NCBI GenBank assembly: GCA_047495785.1
Contig: JBLDXI010000019.1
Coordinates: forward strand, 2,666,001-2,730,000
DNA: 64,000 nt
DNA from: Lepidodermella squamata
Lineage: Eukaryota; Gastrotricha
Direction: 5' to 3'
Shown: one piece after another, positions 1 to 11,033 of the stretch
How positions within the stretch are numbered: the stretch's first letter is position 1
Layout of the letters: each line of letters begins with the position of its first letter
Position numbers and translations under genes: made by a program
Notes under the pieces: model-generated
The model's database searches: none
The model's input: the letters and a program-made list of their open reading frames with translations, nothing else
Told to the model about the DNA's origin: nothing

Positions 1-149
1 TTCTCAACTACGGTATGCTATGAACTGTCCAACTATGAGGCAAAATTATTATCATTCAATCCTAGGATTTTTCAAGTTTTGAAATTTTTGTTTAAATTTT
101 TGAAATATTTTTTGAAAATTAAAACAATTTTAATTTTAAATTATTTTAG

Positions 150-1698
150 GGATCAATGGAAGGTCAGTACTACATGAAGACGAAGAAGCTGGTTTCGCTT
201 TCGGAGCAAAATTTGATCGATTGCTCGCAAAAGTATGGCAACGAAGGCTGCAATGGCGGCATTATGGACGAAGCTTTCCAGTACGTCAAGGAAAACGGAA
301 TCGAGTTCGAATCCGATTATCCTTACGAAGGCCGCGATGGCAAGTGCCGTTTCGACAAAAGCAAGGCTCTCGATGCTAAAGTGACGGCCTACGTCGACAT
401 TCCAAGCGGTGATGAAGCTGCTCTGGCTGAGGTTAGACCTAAATAGGAATAGGATAGGACCTTTGAACCCTTCGAACTAAGTTCGAAAATCTGGTTTTAA
501 AGGCCAGGAGTAATTTCTTGTTAATAGATCAGTGACCTAATTTCTCGAAAAGCTGAATCTTATCGTGATTGGATGAGAAGACCAGTGAGTGAGGAAAATT
601 ACAGCGAAATTTACAAATTGATGCCCAAAATGTAAAAATAATCTAAAATTAGATGAAAAATAGCGAAATTGGTAGCTTTCATTGAGAATCAAGCTTTCAT
701 TTGAAAATCATATCTCTAAATTTGGCATCTAATTTTCTGATGCTAATTTTAACTTTGACCTGAATTCTGGGGACATGTGACGAGGTAGGAATTCCCAAGA
801 CTAAATTAAAATTAAATTAAACACTTCGAAGTTTGCTCTATGACACTCCATTCGGGGGCTATTGCCAGCTTAAAACTGAAAGGAAAAAATTTATTGAAAT
901 TTCGAAATTCGTTAAAATTGCAGAAAATAGGATCCATGATTGTCTAAAAATACGTATTTTGTTGATCAGGATGGTCCATAAGTTGCAAAAATCTTTCGGC
1001 GACCATTCATCCATTTTTTTAATTGATTCTATTAAGGAAATCCCTACCCGTTAGCCGCGATTTCATCAAAAAAGTACCCGACGGTAACTACTTCGGAAAT
1101 TATCGGTATTTTCGTGATGCTAAGATTCATAGCTGCGGCCAATCAGATAGGGCATTGGTGTATTTCCATTGGTTTCGTTCTCATGGGAGATTGTTTAGGT
1201 TTGAGTAGGAAAGGCCGCTTCAGAAAACAGCAATATACAAAATAATCAGCTTCACAATTGAGAAATTTTCTTTCAAAATTAATTCCCCATCTAGGCTTTG
1301 ATTTTCGCGAAATCAAGCAATTTTCGGTTTTAATTTGTTTTTGAATTTATCAGGCCCTTGCTTTCTATGGCCCGATTTCGGTCGCCATCGACGCCTCACA
1401 TCAATCGCTGCAGTACTACACTGAGGGTGTCTACGCCGAGCCGAAATGCGGCAACACTACAGAGTCGCTGGACCACGCCGTGCTGCTCGTCGGCTACGGC
1501 ACGGACGCGAAGACGAAGCAGGCGTACTGGCTGGTGAAGAACAGCTGGGGCGAGCGGTGGGGCGAGAAGGGCTACGTGCGCATCGCCCGCAACGCCGACA
1601 ACAAGTGCGGCATTGCGACGATGGCGTCGTTCCCGCAGCTCAAGGTGCGCGCCGACTACGACACCAAGTCAGACGACAACGACATGGTCACCTTCTAG
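150..1698 (+). CDS. Cathepsin L-type cysteine protease, 3' part (two exons seen)
   Basis: Papain-family (C1A) endopeptidase, normally lysosomal or secreted. Two exons are readable: 150-431, after a TTATTTTAG acceptor, and 1354-1698, after TTTATCAG. Both junctions are phase 0 and join DEAALAE to ALAFYGPIS exactly as in cathepsin L. Seen: LVSLSEQNLIDCS, GCNGG, the catalytic-His region LDHAVLLVGYG, the Asn motif YWLVKNSWG, and a C-terminal tail after MASFPQL that runs about 15 residues beyond the usual end. The catalytic-Cys exon, propeptide and signal peptide must lie before the window. Exon 2 is visibly richer in G/C third positions than exon 1. AATAAA follows the stop at 1717-1722. The family call is firm; the exact paralogue is not resolved. 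Confidence 0.93.
432..1353 (+). other. Large intron of the cathepsin L gene
   Basis: This 922-bp AT-rich intron runs from GTTAGACC to TTTATCAG. The short open frames in it have no recognisable coding character. A stretch at about 1078-1120 resembles one at 3455-3495, but it is too short to define a repeat family. Confidence 0.8.
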
Positions 1699-1722
1699 AT
1701 TCTTATTTGAACAACAAATAAA

Positions 1723-2627
1723 TTCAGTCAGAACATCAAACGCTCAAGTTTGTAATTAACTTTTGCTGAAACTAAGTTTTAATTATACTATCTGGTATGA
1801 TGATTATTATATAAGACAACAGCTGTACTTTTCGACATTCGAAACTTTATTATCGCAAGTGAAAAAATGAGGAAAATAAAATTATCTGCATTTTTTAAAA
1901 TGAGGAAAATCGTTGATGCCAATAAAAGGAGAAGACGGTCGAAATTTAGAACGGCAGATCTTCTATGCCACCAAAAACGATGGCATAGAAAATTCGATGA
2001 TCAAATTTTAGAAAACATTGGAGCGAAGCCAAACTGAGCAAAATAGCCTTAGTTTTTTTCAATATCGGAATTGGAAAAATTTGTCTTGATCGATTAACCA
2101 ATTATCGAAAGCTGAATCAGCATTATGGGAGCCGAAATTAATTGGGAGATAATAAGAAATTAATTCCTAATTTTCCCCAATTTAGGATCCCTAAGAAACA
2201 GATCCAGATTTCGAGGGTTCGAAAGCCGGTTTGCTCAGTTTGCACGCGTCAATTCCGCCGAATTCGCAAAATCTTTCAATAAATTTCGCTGAAAATTGTG
2301 TTTCCTCAAATAAAGAAATAAAGGAACATTTTTCAAAATATTCATAAAATATAAAATTTCATATGTTTTTTGAATATTCAGAATTTTGGAAAAATTCAAA
2401 TAATTTTTCTACATTTTTGGAATTTTTCATTTTTGAATTTTACGCAATTTTTAGTTTAATTTCGTAATTTCATGCCGTTCAAAATTTCAGACCTCTCCGT
2501 CAAAAAATGCAAGTAAAAAAGACGAGATTTTTTACTAACTAGCACAAACATTGTGATTATCGAGATGTATACCAAAAAAAGCACTGCAGATGAAATAAAA
2601 TGAGGCGAAATTCAAAGGCAATCTCGG
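1723..2627. other. Intergenic, AT-rich, no gene seen
   Basis: AT-rich DNA between the cathepsin L polyadenylation signal and the convergent tail-anchored gene. The only structure noticed is a short hairpin near 1960-1990, with arms TCTATGCCA and TGGCATAGA. No coding exon is supported. Confidence 0.6.
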
Positions 2628-3059
2628 TCACCTGATCACGTCGAGTTTAAGGAGAATGAGACAGCCGACAATAGCCGCGACTATGCTCAACACAAGCAGC
2701 ATGCCAAAAACCGCCGCACTCAGCTCGCGCCATTTTTTCGGCTTCTTCAACGGCCGCCTCGCCGCCGATGGGATGGTAATATCGTCCAGGTACTCGTTAT
2801 CGTCCGATGTCGCTGAATCGGACCTGCGTAGAATTTCACGCGCCAGCGAGTTGCCGTCACGGTCTGTGCTCACGCGTATCGAGCTCAGAAGCGCCTCGTT
2901 TTTTGCGATTCGCTCAGCGTCGTCGTCGTCATTTTCCGCCGTTACCAGAACGCGAATGTGTTTCTCGAATTTTACCCGCGATTTGTCACCGGGCTGATCG
3001 GGTTTGTTGTCGTTCGGAGTTGTGATCAACACATCTTCGAGTTCAGACATTTTCGGCAA
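2628..3059 (-). CDS. Tail-anchored single-pass membrane protein, unknown function
   Basis: A 143-residue single-exon frame. The first 110 residues are hydrophilic with acidic clusters (ENDDDDAERIAKNEALL, DSATSDDNEYLDD). A basic stretch, RRPLKKPKKWRE, comes next, and then one C-terminal hydrophobic helix (SAAVFGMLLVLSIVAAIVG and following) ending LLKLDVIR. The layout fits a tail-anchored protein of the ER or another endomembrane, with its N-terminus in the cytosol. There is no signal peptide. Met1 or Met4 could start it. A TTTTTAG acceptor-like site lies about 25 nt upstream, so a 5' intron or trans-splice is possible. I do not recognise the family. Plus-strand frames over the same DNA are treated as antisense shadows. 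Confidence 0.6.
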   Translation of the reverse strand: MPKMSELEDVLITTPNDNKPDQPGDKSRVKFEKHIRVLVTAENDDDDAERIAKNEALLSSIRVSTDRDGNSLAREILRRSDSATSDDNEYLDDITIPSAARRPLKKPKKWRELSAAVFGMLLVLSIVAAIVGCLILLKLDVIR

Positions 3060-4360
3060 TATTCAATAACAGCCCTAAAAAGATGGGAAAATGGGTTTTT
3101 AATATTTTTCAATTTTTCAATAAATTAAAATGCTATAAAAAATTAATTACAAAATTAATTAAAATGAATTTAAGGTCAGGAACTAAATTCGAAATATTAA
3201 TCAAGCGATTGCTAATTTATCATATTTTTCACAACGCAGAAACTTGAAAAATTCTGAATATTTTTTCGAAATTCTTTTTCTGAGAAGCAAATTTCACAGA
3301 TTCTATCTTTCAATTCAGGGTTATATTTTTGTAATTTTGAATTTCTTTCAGGAATTTTAACCATTATTTTGAAATTAAGCTTACAGGAAGATCTTCCATC
3401 ATTTGTCCACGAGTTTATCGAAAAATTATAAATTTAACGGGGAAAACCTGAAAACTCCGGATGGTAACTGGTTCGGTAATTTTCGGTTTTTCCTGGTTGG
3501 ATCAAAGTTCTTCGGATATTTCTTGCAATAGGACTTCCCCTATCATTATAGCGTTTCTGATCCCTCTTCCGTGTATTTCCTTCGTTTGCGTTAATTAATG
3601 GGACACGATTTTGAAGAATCCCCGGTATGAATAGGAATCTTTAAGAATCCAATGATAGAAATTGAAAAAGAACCAAAATAGCCCACAAAAATCATTGAAT
3701 TTAATATCAATTTTTTTAATTTCAGCTTTAAGCTAACATAAAATTAAAATTTAGAGTCACAAATCTTAGCAGGTGGTGAATTTTAACGGGTGAACGAGAT
3801 CGTTCAAAAAATGCTGAAAAAGTTATATAGGCAGTTGTAAAATTAAATTATTAGTTGGGGGTATGGCACGTGATGTAATTTTTCTCAATTGGCTGCCAGA
3901 GTTCACCATATCGAGGGAATTGATATATTTAAGCGAGATGAAAAAATAACGAATGGCCGCATTTTGTCTCTTTTACCGAGGCAACACCTACAAGAACACG
4001 CGCGCGCCTGTTTTTTTTATAGCTTCATTTTTTTGTTATCTTGCCGTATGATTTATTGATTAGGCGACGTATGCGGCGCAAAAAACACCGCATTGGTACT
4101 GGTGTTAATTTCCTATTCGTACAGTCAATAAAGGCGCATGGCGCCTATAGCGGCTAGGCCAGGGGCATGTTGGGCTGACTTATTGATATTTATGGCGTCG
4201 ATATATTGGCTTCAAGCCGTATGCCATTGACGTAAAGGTTCGACAAAATAATGTTCGAAAAAGAATGGACACGTAGAACGGTAGTTGATGAATGCAAAAT
4301 ATTCATAAAAAAATACCCTCCATAACAATATGAATCATGTTTGCCACCTAGTTTTAAATA
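3060..4360. other. Intergenic, AT-rich, no gene seen
   Basis: Low-complexity AT-rich sequence without a credible exon on either strand. It becomes somewhat richer in GC and CpG near 3980-4170. Confidence 0.55.
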
Positions 4361-4399
4361 AGGAAAGGAAAGGAAAGGAAAGGAAAGGAAAGGAAAGGA
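4361..4399 (+). repeat. AGGAA pentanucleotide microsatellite
   Basis: About 7.8 uninterrupted copies of AGGAA/GGAAA. The minus-strand open frame spanning it owes its Ser/Phe/Pro-rich stretch to this repeat and is not a gene. Confidence 0.97.
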
Positions 4400-5390
4400 T
4401 AATGAATATGAAAAATATAGCGAATTTCTGAAGTGGAAAATTGCTATTGGGAAATCGATAAATTTTCCAATACAACACCTCTGAATGGCCCAAACAATCT
4501 TCAAGACAAAGCCTTGACTATAGCAATCACCTGAAGTGCTTTGTTTACAGGACATCGGTGCATGTTGCCTTATACATGCTATTTAATCAGAATTAATAAT
4601 AACCGCGTATATCAAGTGGATGGAAAATAATTACGCTCGATATATGTTATATAAAGTAAAAAAGGTGGTGTGTACGCATTTTCACCCCAGTATTTTTTTA
4701 TCCGATCGATTTGTTTAATACCTCTAGGCTCTAGGCAGAGGAATTCTTATCATCATTTGAGCGCTGTAAGCGTATTGATGGGTAAAAAATAATATTTACT
4801 CGTCAGTTGATAGAAAAAAACCCGCATAGAAAAAAAACGGCGAGAGTAACTGAAAAGGAGTTGCCTTCTTACATAAACAAATCTCGTGTTGATTGTCCGG
4901 TGCCTTGGAAATATCCTCCCTTTTTCCCAAACCGCATGGAGCTGATAGCGTCTATCTGGATTTTAGACTATAGAATAAAAGGTTAAAATCAGGATAATTT
5001 TGAAAAAATCTACCGCGGCCTGTACGCATTTGCTACTTCCAATTTTGCAGCATTATCCCGATATTCTTAGATGCCGTATGAAAAAATAAATCGAGTTCAT
5101 AATCACGTTACGTCGGAAAATTCGATAAATTGCTATGCTCTCGCGCTGCCAATAAATGTTCTCCAGAATGAGATTCGATTCTCAATTTTTCTTCAGATTT
5201 CAAATCAAATTATAATACAAAAATAATTAAAAATTGGAGCTATTTGCTCGCCAAGTCGACTTTTCCCTATTTTTCGAGGTATCATTTTTGTATAAGTCTG
5301 GGTTAGTATTTCGGTAACTACGGTACTTATCATCGCCCTATAAAACTTGGAAACAGTTAACACCTCATACTTACTCATGACCCTGACGTA
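4400..5390. other. Intergenic, no gene seen
   Basis: Mixed-composition DNA with no supported exon, RNA gene or repeat. Confidence 0.5.
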
Positions 5391-5662
5391 GAGCATCCCG
5401 CTCTGAATTCGACTATTTTTGGGGTTTTCCTACTTTGCCAACCACGTGAAATTGTAGAAAATATTCGGCAAATACAGAATTATAGAGTATTTTTGGGCTT
5501 TGGGCTATCGAATTGACCGGGGTCATCGCTAGACTGAGAAACTGGCGATTTCTTATACCAAATTTGTCAGGAAGCATATTCAGATGTGTCGAATAAGAAC
5601 CCAGAAGTGCCGGAGTTGGGTCGCAGCGGCCGAACATAGGACGTTGCCGAATTAGGGCATCT
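5391..5662. mobile_element. MITE-like element A, copy 1
   Basis: This segment matches 15842-16140 along much of its length, including GAAAATATTCGGCAAATAC against CGAAATATTCGGCAAATAC, GGGCTATCGAAT, and (G/A)GGTC(G/A)CAGCGG(C/T)CGAA. The right end, read in reverse complement (GATGCCCTAATTCGGCAAC), resembles the left end of copy 2 (TGCCCTAAATTCGGCAAC), so the element probably had terminal inverted repeats. No coding capacity. Exact ends are approximate and no target duplication was found. Confidence 0.6.
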
Positions 5663-5716
5663 TATAGCAAATCAGGAGTTGAACAGAATTACTGCGCGAA
5701 GTGCGAGCGCGAATTC

Positions 5717-5769
5717 GGCGATGGCCGCGGCATAGCCCAACACAAATAGGCTATGCCGCGGCCATCGCC
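5717..5769. repeat. Perfect 21-bp inverted repeat with 11-nt loop
   Basis: The 21-nt arms at 5717-5737 and 5749-5769 are exact reverse complements (arm begins GGCGATGGCCGCGG). They are separated by CAACACAAATA. The arms are much more G/C-rich than the surroundings. Confidence 0.95.
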
Positions 5770-5824
5770 AATGTATTAAAAACTGCAAGCCGAAGTCGGC
5801 CGAAATGCGACGCAATTAGGTTAA

Positions 5825-6115
5825 CACCGAGATTTTACCAAGACAGCGTTTACGGACGTTGTTCACGCGAACAACGGCGTGGAGGGCCGCTACAACCGTG
5901 CCGCGCGTTGTTGTCACCTTGCCTTTTGGCGGTTTTGTCACCTTATCATCACCATCGAAGACCATACAGATAGCGATTTGCTACTGCAAGAGGCCGGGCA
6001 GCAGATCAAGAAGAATACGGCGAGATACCGCCGAATCGACGCCGCTATCAAGAAAATTACGGCGAAATACTCGAAGAAGCGCGCGGCTCTTATTGACGAC
6101 GATGATGGCTGTTAA
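5825..6115 (+). other. Possible 3' coding exon, unknown protein
   Basis: A G/C-rich open frame follows an in-frame stop at 5822-5824 and ends with TAA at about 6113-6115. It reads DFTKTAFTDVVHANNGVEGR and, further on, QQIKKNTARYRRIDAAIKK, ending LIDDDDGC. Composition and residue usage look more protein-like than neighbouring AT-rich frames. No start codon or clear acceptor is obvious. It could be a terminal exon or a fossil of a mobile-element gene. Confidence 0.25.
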
Positions 6116-6977
6116 AAAATTAGCATTTAATACGCTTATTCGTTTTGAGTACTATTTTCATGACATGAATCGCCTAGTATAATCGCCATAATAAGGTTAA
6201 TGAATAGCGCAAAAAAGGCACGATGCAAGCTTCCCCAATAATAAGCAATTTTGTTACTAATGGTTCTGGGTAAACTTGAATAAAATCTGCAGATTTGGAA
6301 GCGGATTAGAGGGAAATGCGTGCGTAACGGCTCAATTGCATTTTGGAGTGAGTTTTACACATTGGTAAACTTGCATTGGGAAACTTGCATTGGGAAAGTT
6401 GAAGACACCCTAATATTTCTTAAATATTTCTATTTTTTACAATTTTATTCAAAAATCCGTTTCAACTCATGGCTTTGGGTTTGTTTAGGCTTTTCCTTGT
6501 CATTGAAAATCTTCTCACCTCTTGGCATTAAAGTTTAAGCCTTCAAAGAAAGATGTTTAACTTCGAGGTGAATGTGACCAGCTAATTCCTATTCCATTTT
6601 TTTGAACTTGGAAAAACAAAGAAAAAAGACTCGAGGTTGTTTGTATGATGATGTTGATGATGTTTGTAAAGATGATGACCTAGGGTGTTTGTAGCAGTTT
6701 TTTTTCTTGGCGCAGCGAACTAGGTATAGCCAACACGTGTTAGCCCATGCGAGCCGGAGAAGATGGTAAATTCTAGAAAATTCAAGTATATGTGAATTGG
6801 CCTCGAAAGCTCAGACCGCCGGCAAATGAAAAGCGCAAGGTGTAATTACGCCAACCCACTCGGTCACGAATTTTACTGCCGTGAATGGTATTTAAACACC
6901 CTGCGGTATAGAACCAGAAGTGAAAAAAACCATCAATTTATTCTCTTGAAAAAATTGAATTTTTCTGAGCTATTAAA
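6116..6977. other. Upstream region of F1, mostly AT-rich
   Basis: Contains a short duplicated phrase (GGGAAACTTGCATT) near 6365-6400 and a GATGATGTT-rich stretch at 6640-6680. TATTTAAA at about 6889-6896 is a candidate TATA element for F1. No other gene is supported. Confidence 0.5.
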
Positions 6978-7342
6978 ATGCGCTCCATCACTGCTTCCAT
7001 GTTGGCCTTCGTCTTGATCGCCGTTTTCGTCATCTATTCCGACGCTGCTTGCACCGGCAAAGGCCCCGGAGGTGCTGCTGGAGGTAGCGAGGCTGGGTAA
7101 GGATTGTCAAAAAAAATCGAGATTTTATTAAAATTTTGAATTTTTCTAGCGGCAGCGCTCAGCTCGGCGCCGTTCAAGATGACGGTGATAAAGGCGACGG
7201 ACGGAGACGCGGCGATGGAAACTGGACGAAACCTGCCAACTGGACCAAGCCAGCTAACTGGACTAAGCCCGCCAACTGGACAAGGTCTGAAGGCTGGCAC
7301 CGCCGCCGCCCCAGCACTACGACCACAGAAGCTTCTAACTGA
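6978..7342 (+). CDS. F1: small secreted glycopeptide with NWTKPA repeats
   Basis: Two exons, 6978-7096 and 7150-7342, with a 53-bp intron and a GG|C junction, give 103 residues. Signal peptide: MRSITASMLAFVLIAVFVIY. The mature part is Gly/Asp/Arg-rich (GSAQLGAVQ, GDGRRRGDG). It is followed by three tandem NWTKPA units and NWTR, then WHRRRPSTTTTEASN. Each NWT is an N-glycosylation sequon. F2 and F3 downstream share the signal-peptide exon and the same first-intron phase; F2 also shares the GxAQLGAVQ start of exon 2. F1 has exon 2 and the tail fused in one exon where F2 and F3 have three. Secretion is well supported. Function is unknown; a matrix, mucin-like or defence peptide are all possible. 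Confidence 0.8.
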
Positions 7343-8041
7343 GCACGATCATAAGAACAAGTTTTGTCCGGAACAAAATTGTCTGAATCGCCTTTCACTC
7401 TACTATTATAAAGAAAAGTAAATATACTTTAAATGATGCCAAAACTATGCGCTTTTTGAACCCAGTAATATTTGAAATTCCGAGTCGACAATAACTATAG
7501 CGTACATTTTCGCGGTAGGTTCGATTTAAAAAAATCAGTTGAATTAGGCAGTCGGTTAGGCTCGATGTACAAACAAAAAATTGTGATTCAAAGGATAGCC
7601 AGACACCTTGGGCCAAAAGTTGGGAAAATTTGATGCTCGAACCCTCTCATCTTTTGGTAATGAGCAATGGCTTAATGATTTTCCAATAATTACTGAAATT
7701 AAATTTAAATGGGGCGTAATATTCGCACTTCAATAAGTACGCGTTCATCATACTTCATTTGTTAAGGAAAAGTGATTCCATTGGATGCATTTTTAGGTAA
7801 CCTTTGAACTTTGAAGTAAGTGGAACTTTTCACAAAGGTCAGGAATTCAAATCAAACAAAGATCAGCTTTTTCAGAGCAGATAAGATAAGACCAGATCCT
7901 ATTATTTCCAAGTGAGCCTTGGCCTTGCCAATGCTGGAACCCATTCTCGAATAGTACGAATAGATGAGAATGAGGAATTCTTGAAGTGCGAATACCCACT
8001 CCGTTTATTGAAAAAATAAGAACTGTCGCCTTTATTAATCT
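7343..8041. other. Intergenic between F1 and the convergent basic-protein gene
   Basis: AT-rich. TTTATT at about 8031-8036 is an AATAAA signal for the minus-strand gene just to its right. No further gene is seen. Confidence 0.5.
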
Positions 8042-8569
8042 TTAGCACCCGAACCCGCACCCGAAGCTGCCGAAAATATTTGCAAAAAATCGTTTAACAG
8101 GCGACGAATTTTTCTTCCTCTTCGCCGCTGCTTGAGCTTCAAGAACCGCCTTAAGCACCGCAAATTCATCAACCCGGCTCGACTTCCGCCGGCCCGTTCT
8201 ACCGCTGACATTACTCATGCGTCTGCCGCCTCGACTCGCCCGCCTCAGCACCACTTTTCGCCTAGATTTTTTCACCTTGGCCAGCTTTTCGCGTCTTATT
8301 TCCGCCTGTTTGTTCTGCTCGGCGATTTGCGCCAGTTGGTTCGATTGGAATTGAGCCCGCTTCTGCTGGTACTTGGTGCCGCCCTTATTTGCCCGTTTTT
8401 TCGCACCATTCGCCTTGTAGCTGACTAATGAGGTCAGCGAAGATGCGCCGCTCAAGGTCGGACTGTTATTGCTATGGTTATTACCATCTAGGCCGATTAT
8501 TCGAGCCAAGGTCGGCGAGAGAGGCTGAGCCTTCAAAATGAAGGTCTCATTAAACGCTAAATTCATCAA
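8042..8569 (-). CDS. Basic low-complexity protein, unknown function
   Basis: A 175-residue single-exon frame starting MMNLAFNETF. The first 60 residues are Ser/Asn-rich. The centre is strongly basic and Gln/Lys/Arg-rich (KKRANKGGTKYQQKRAQ, KKSRRKVVLRRASRGGRR, GRTGRRKSSR), and AVLKAVLEAQAAAKRKK has heptad-like character. It ends with the Gly/Cys tail FGSFGCGFGC. No signal peptide or membrane helix. The basic tract could bind nucleic acid, but that is inference. An AATAAA lies only 5-10 nt past the stop on the coding strand, so the 3'UTR would be very short. It is open over its whole length, unlike nearby random frames. Family not recognised. Confidence 0.55.
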   Translation of the reverse strand: MMNLAFNETFILKAQPLSPTLARIIGLDGNNHSNNSPTLSGASSLTSLVSYKANGAKKRANKGGTKYQQKRAQFQSNQLAQIAEQNKQAEIRREKLAKVKKSRRKVVLRRASRGGRRMSNVSGRTGRRKSSRVDEFAVLKAVLEAQAAAKRKKNSSPVKRFFANIFGSFGCGFGC

Positions 8570-9300
8570 ATTTTAATAAAAAATCGTAATTGAATATTTT
8601 TACGAGAGAGTGGAAAATTCTGGTTCTCTGCAAAAATCTAGATTTTTTGCCGCCAGCAATAACGCATGTAAATCGTTTGGAGTGGCGTCACCGCATAACA
8701 TCTGAACAAATATTTTTTGAAATATTTGCACGTTTTCGCGTCTGAATGCCGAGACGAATGAGTGAAGACTTTTTTACATGAAATGCCATCTTAAAAATGT
8801 CAAAAACTGAAAGGGCAAAATCTCCGGACAAATTCTTTTCTATGAAGAAACTTTAGGTGTAATTATAATTGAATTTCAGTGGAGCATCTCGCAAGGTCAT
8901 TGCACATGCAAATACAGGTGCCCGTATATAATATAATTACAACGTATTCTCTCGTATATTTGTGTTTAAACGTTTCATACATGTCTTCATACAAAAAATT
9001 GCGTTCTTTAAATTGCAATTTCAAGACGGGTCGAGTGGTGACTGGGATTTCTAACGAAATCCTATTTGCCACTGCTCAAAATTTGGGAAAATTCTTAAGG
9101 ATGGGTTAGTTGGGATCCCAAGGTGATGGGTGGTTCAGGGGCCTGGTGAGATGGGCTATGGGCGTTTTAAGCTGGTCCCACTTGGCAATCTGATGATCCC
9201 GTCGCCTGATCCGTCGTCTGTGATTTCACGATTACAGTGGCGCTGCAGGGACCGCACTTGATTGGTCCGATCGGCGCGGCTATCTGAGCCAAATGCCCCA
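8570..9300. other. Intergenic, no gene seen
   Basis: AT-rich to about 9100, then a G/C-richer stretch leading into the G-run and telomere-like repeat. No supported exon or RNA gene. Confidence 0.5.
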
Positions 9301-9308
9301 GTAGGTTA

Positions 9309-9371
9309 GGGGGGGGGGGCGTTCTTTAGCATTTCGATGATCAATGGTTAGGGTTAGGGTTAGGGTTAGGG
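9309..9371 (+). repeat. G11 run plus interstitial TTAGGG array
   Basis: Eleven consecutive G at 9309-9319. After 26 nt comes GGTTAGGG repeated to give four TTAGGG units (9346-9371), then degenerate GATTAGGGTTGGGGTTAGG to about 9393. This is the ancestral animal telomere motif, here far from any chromosome end. Confidence 0.9.
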
Positions 9372-9927
9372 CTTGATTAGGGTTGGGGTTAGGATGAATT
9401 CCGGGATTTGGCAAAGTTTGATTATTGAGATCTGGTTCTTCACCAGAAACCGATTTCAACCGGGTGAAAAACTGCGGAACCCCATTTTATTATTTGTATG
9501 CCGAGAACTAGTTAATAGCCATTTCATCATTTCATCTACGATTTCAACAACAAATTTAATGAAAAAATATGTATGAAAATAATTAACAGTTCAAACATAA
9601 ATATATTTAACATAAATATCAAACATAAAGCGTGCTTTCATATTACGCAATTAAAGGGTCAACATGATGACAATTTCTCACAATTAGCAGGGACAGCGGT
9701 GATGAATCAGCAGATCCGGCCTGCCGGGGATTTCAGTAATTTTTCGGGAAATTTTGAAGCTACCCGATAGAGGAGGCGGATAATTTCAAATTTGCTGCGG
9801 GGAAAGTCCGCAGAGCAGGAAAATTAGGGATCCTTAATCCCACCTGTGCTTCACATTTCACGGTTTTTGAGCAAAGTTTTATTTTTAAATTTCAAAAAAC
9901 TGATTTTGTCCAACGTTAGGCATCTTA
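9372..9927. other. Intergenic, no gene seen
   Basis: Degenerate G-rich continuation of the telomere-like tract, then AT-rich DNA. No coding support. Confidence 0.5.
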
Positions 9928-10141
9928 GTCTGGATTTGCAGTGTCAAAGTCCAACTACTTGTTGCTGGGTCGGTCGCGATAGTGGGGCTGGTCGGGTTGG
10001 TGGGTGTGATTTTTTTTCACACTATGTTAATCAATTGATAGAATCGCGTGCTGCCACGCCCCATTGATCCCATTGATGCTATCATATCGACCATCAGAGC
10101 AACACGTAGTTGGACTTTGACTCCGCAAAATCCGGCCTAAA
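9928..10141. mobile_element. MITE-like element B, copy 1
   Basis: Inverted repeats at 9943-9966 and 10098-10121 match at 23 of 24 positions (core GTCAAAGTCCAACTAC). They extend outward into (T/C)GGATTT(T)GC and GGCCGGATTTTGC-like sequence. The same terminal sequence bounds 49488-49776. No coding capacity, about 0.2 kb. Confidence 0.7.
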
Positions 10142-11033
10142 TCCGTCACGTTTTGACGGTATCATCGAATTTCCACTTATAATTATGCTGAAATCATAAA
10201 AAAATGTATGGCTGAAATGAATAAAAAGATCCAGATCGAGAGTCTAATATCAGCCGAGATTCTCTTTAACGGCTTAATACCGTAGGATAGGAATATTTTA
10301 ACATAACCATGTTTTTCGAAGATTCAGTCGCAATTCAAAAAAATTAAAATAATAAAGAAAAAAGTGCGATTCTTGATTCTCGATTTACCACCGATTTGTT
10401 TTGGTGAGTTTACGATTTTTACCTGATTTTTGACGATTGAGAACATTATGTACATCAAAAGTTAAAAATTAAAGGGTGCTTTTGGACGCTGATCTGATCG
10501 TTTGATTGGGAAATTCGAGGGAACTTCGAAGTTCCACTTATGCTTAAAATATTAAAGAAAAATCAAGTATTTCCAGAAAGAATTTCGCCATTCGAAAGCT
10601 CAAAAATGTATGCAATAATCCCGTGTTCTCATCGTTCGAAGTTGCGCCTGCATGGCTCGATTGTCCAAGCAACCCTGTCAAAAATTACCATGCGCTATAT
10701 TTGATAACTTGTTCTTTTTAAGTTTTGTCATATTGACACGACTGCATCACGTGAGTGAAATCGTGCGCTCACGGCAGATGAGAAAAGGCCAAATCTTCTA
10801 GCGTTATAGGATGATTGTCCTACCCGACGTTGCCAGCTCGTCGTAACCACAAAAAGTTTAGGCCTTACTCTCCATACCACTCTGACACGACTAGATTCAC
10901 AATTCTTTTATTTGCCATGACTAGAGCACGACCCGAGCGCTATAAAACACCCGAAATTTCGGGCTGTAAAATTAAGTATCGCAATTTCACTTTTTTGAAT
11001 CTTCATTGTATCAAATAAATCCCCTTGGAAAAT
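10142..11033. other. Upstream region of F2
   Basis: AT-rich, no second gene seen. A consensus TATAAAA lies at 10941-10947, 87 nt before the F2 start codon. Confidence 0.55.
10941..10947 (+). promoter_or_regulatory. TATA box of F2
   Basis: TATAAAA in the context GCGCTATAAAACACC, upstream of the F2 ATG at 11034. F3 has the same element (GGCTATAAAAACGC) at a similar distance, so the core promoter was probably duplicated with the gene. Confidence 0.65.

Noticed and set aside
2656-3025. Plus-strand open frames of up to 113 codons
   Set aside because: They are antisense to the tail-anchored gene, whose minus-strand product has coherent acidic, basic and transmembrane segments.
1078-3495. Dispersed repeat GA(C/T)GGTAACT..TTCGG.AAT
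   Set aside because: Two stretches of about 35 bp look alike, but they are too short and AT-rich to separate from chance without an alignment.
4190-4555. 121-codon minus-strand open frame
   Set aside because: Its Ser/Phe/Pro stretch is produced by the AGGAA microsatellite; the rest has no coding character.
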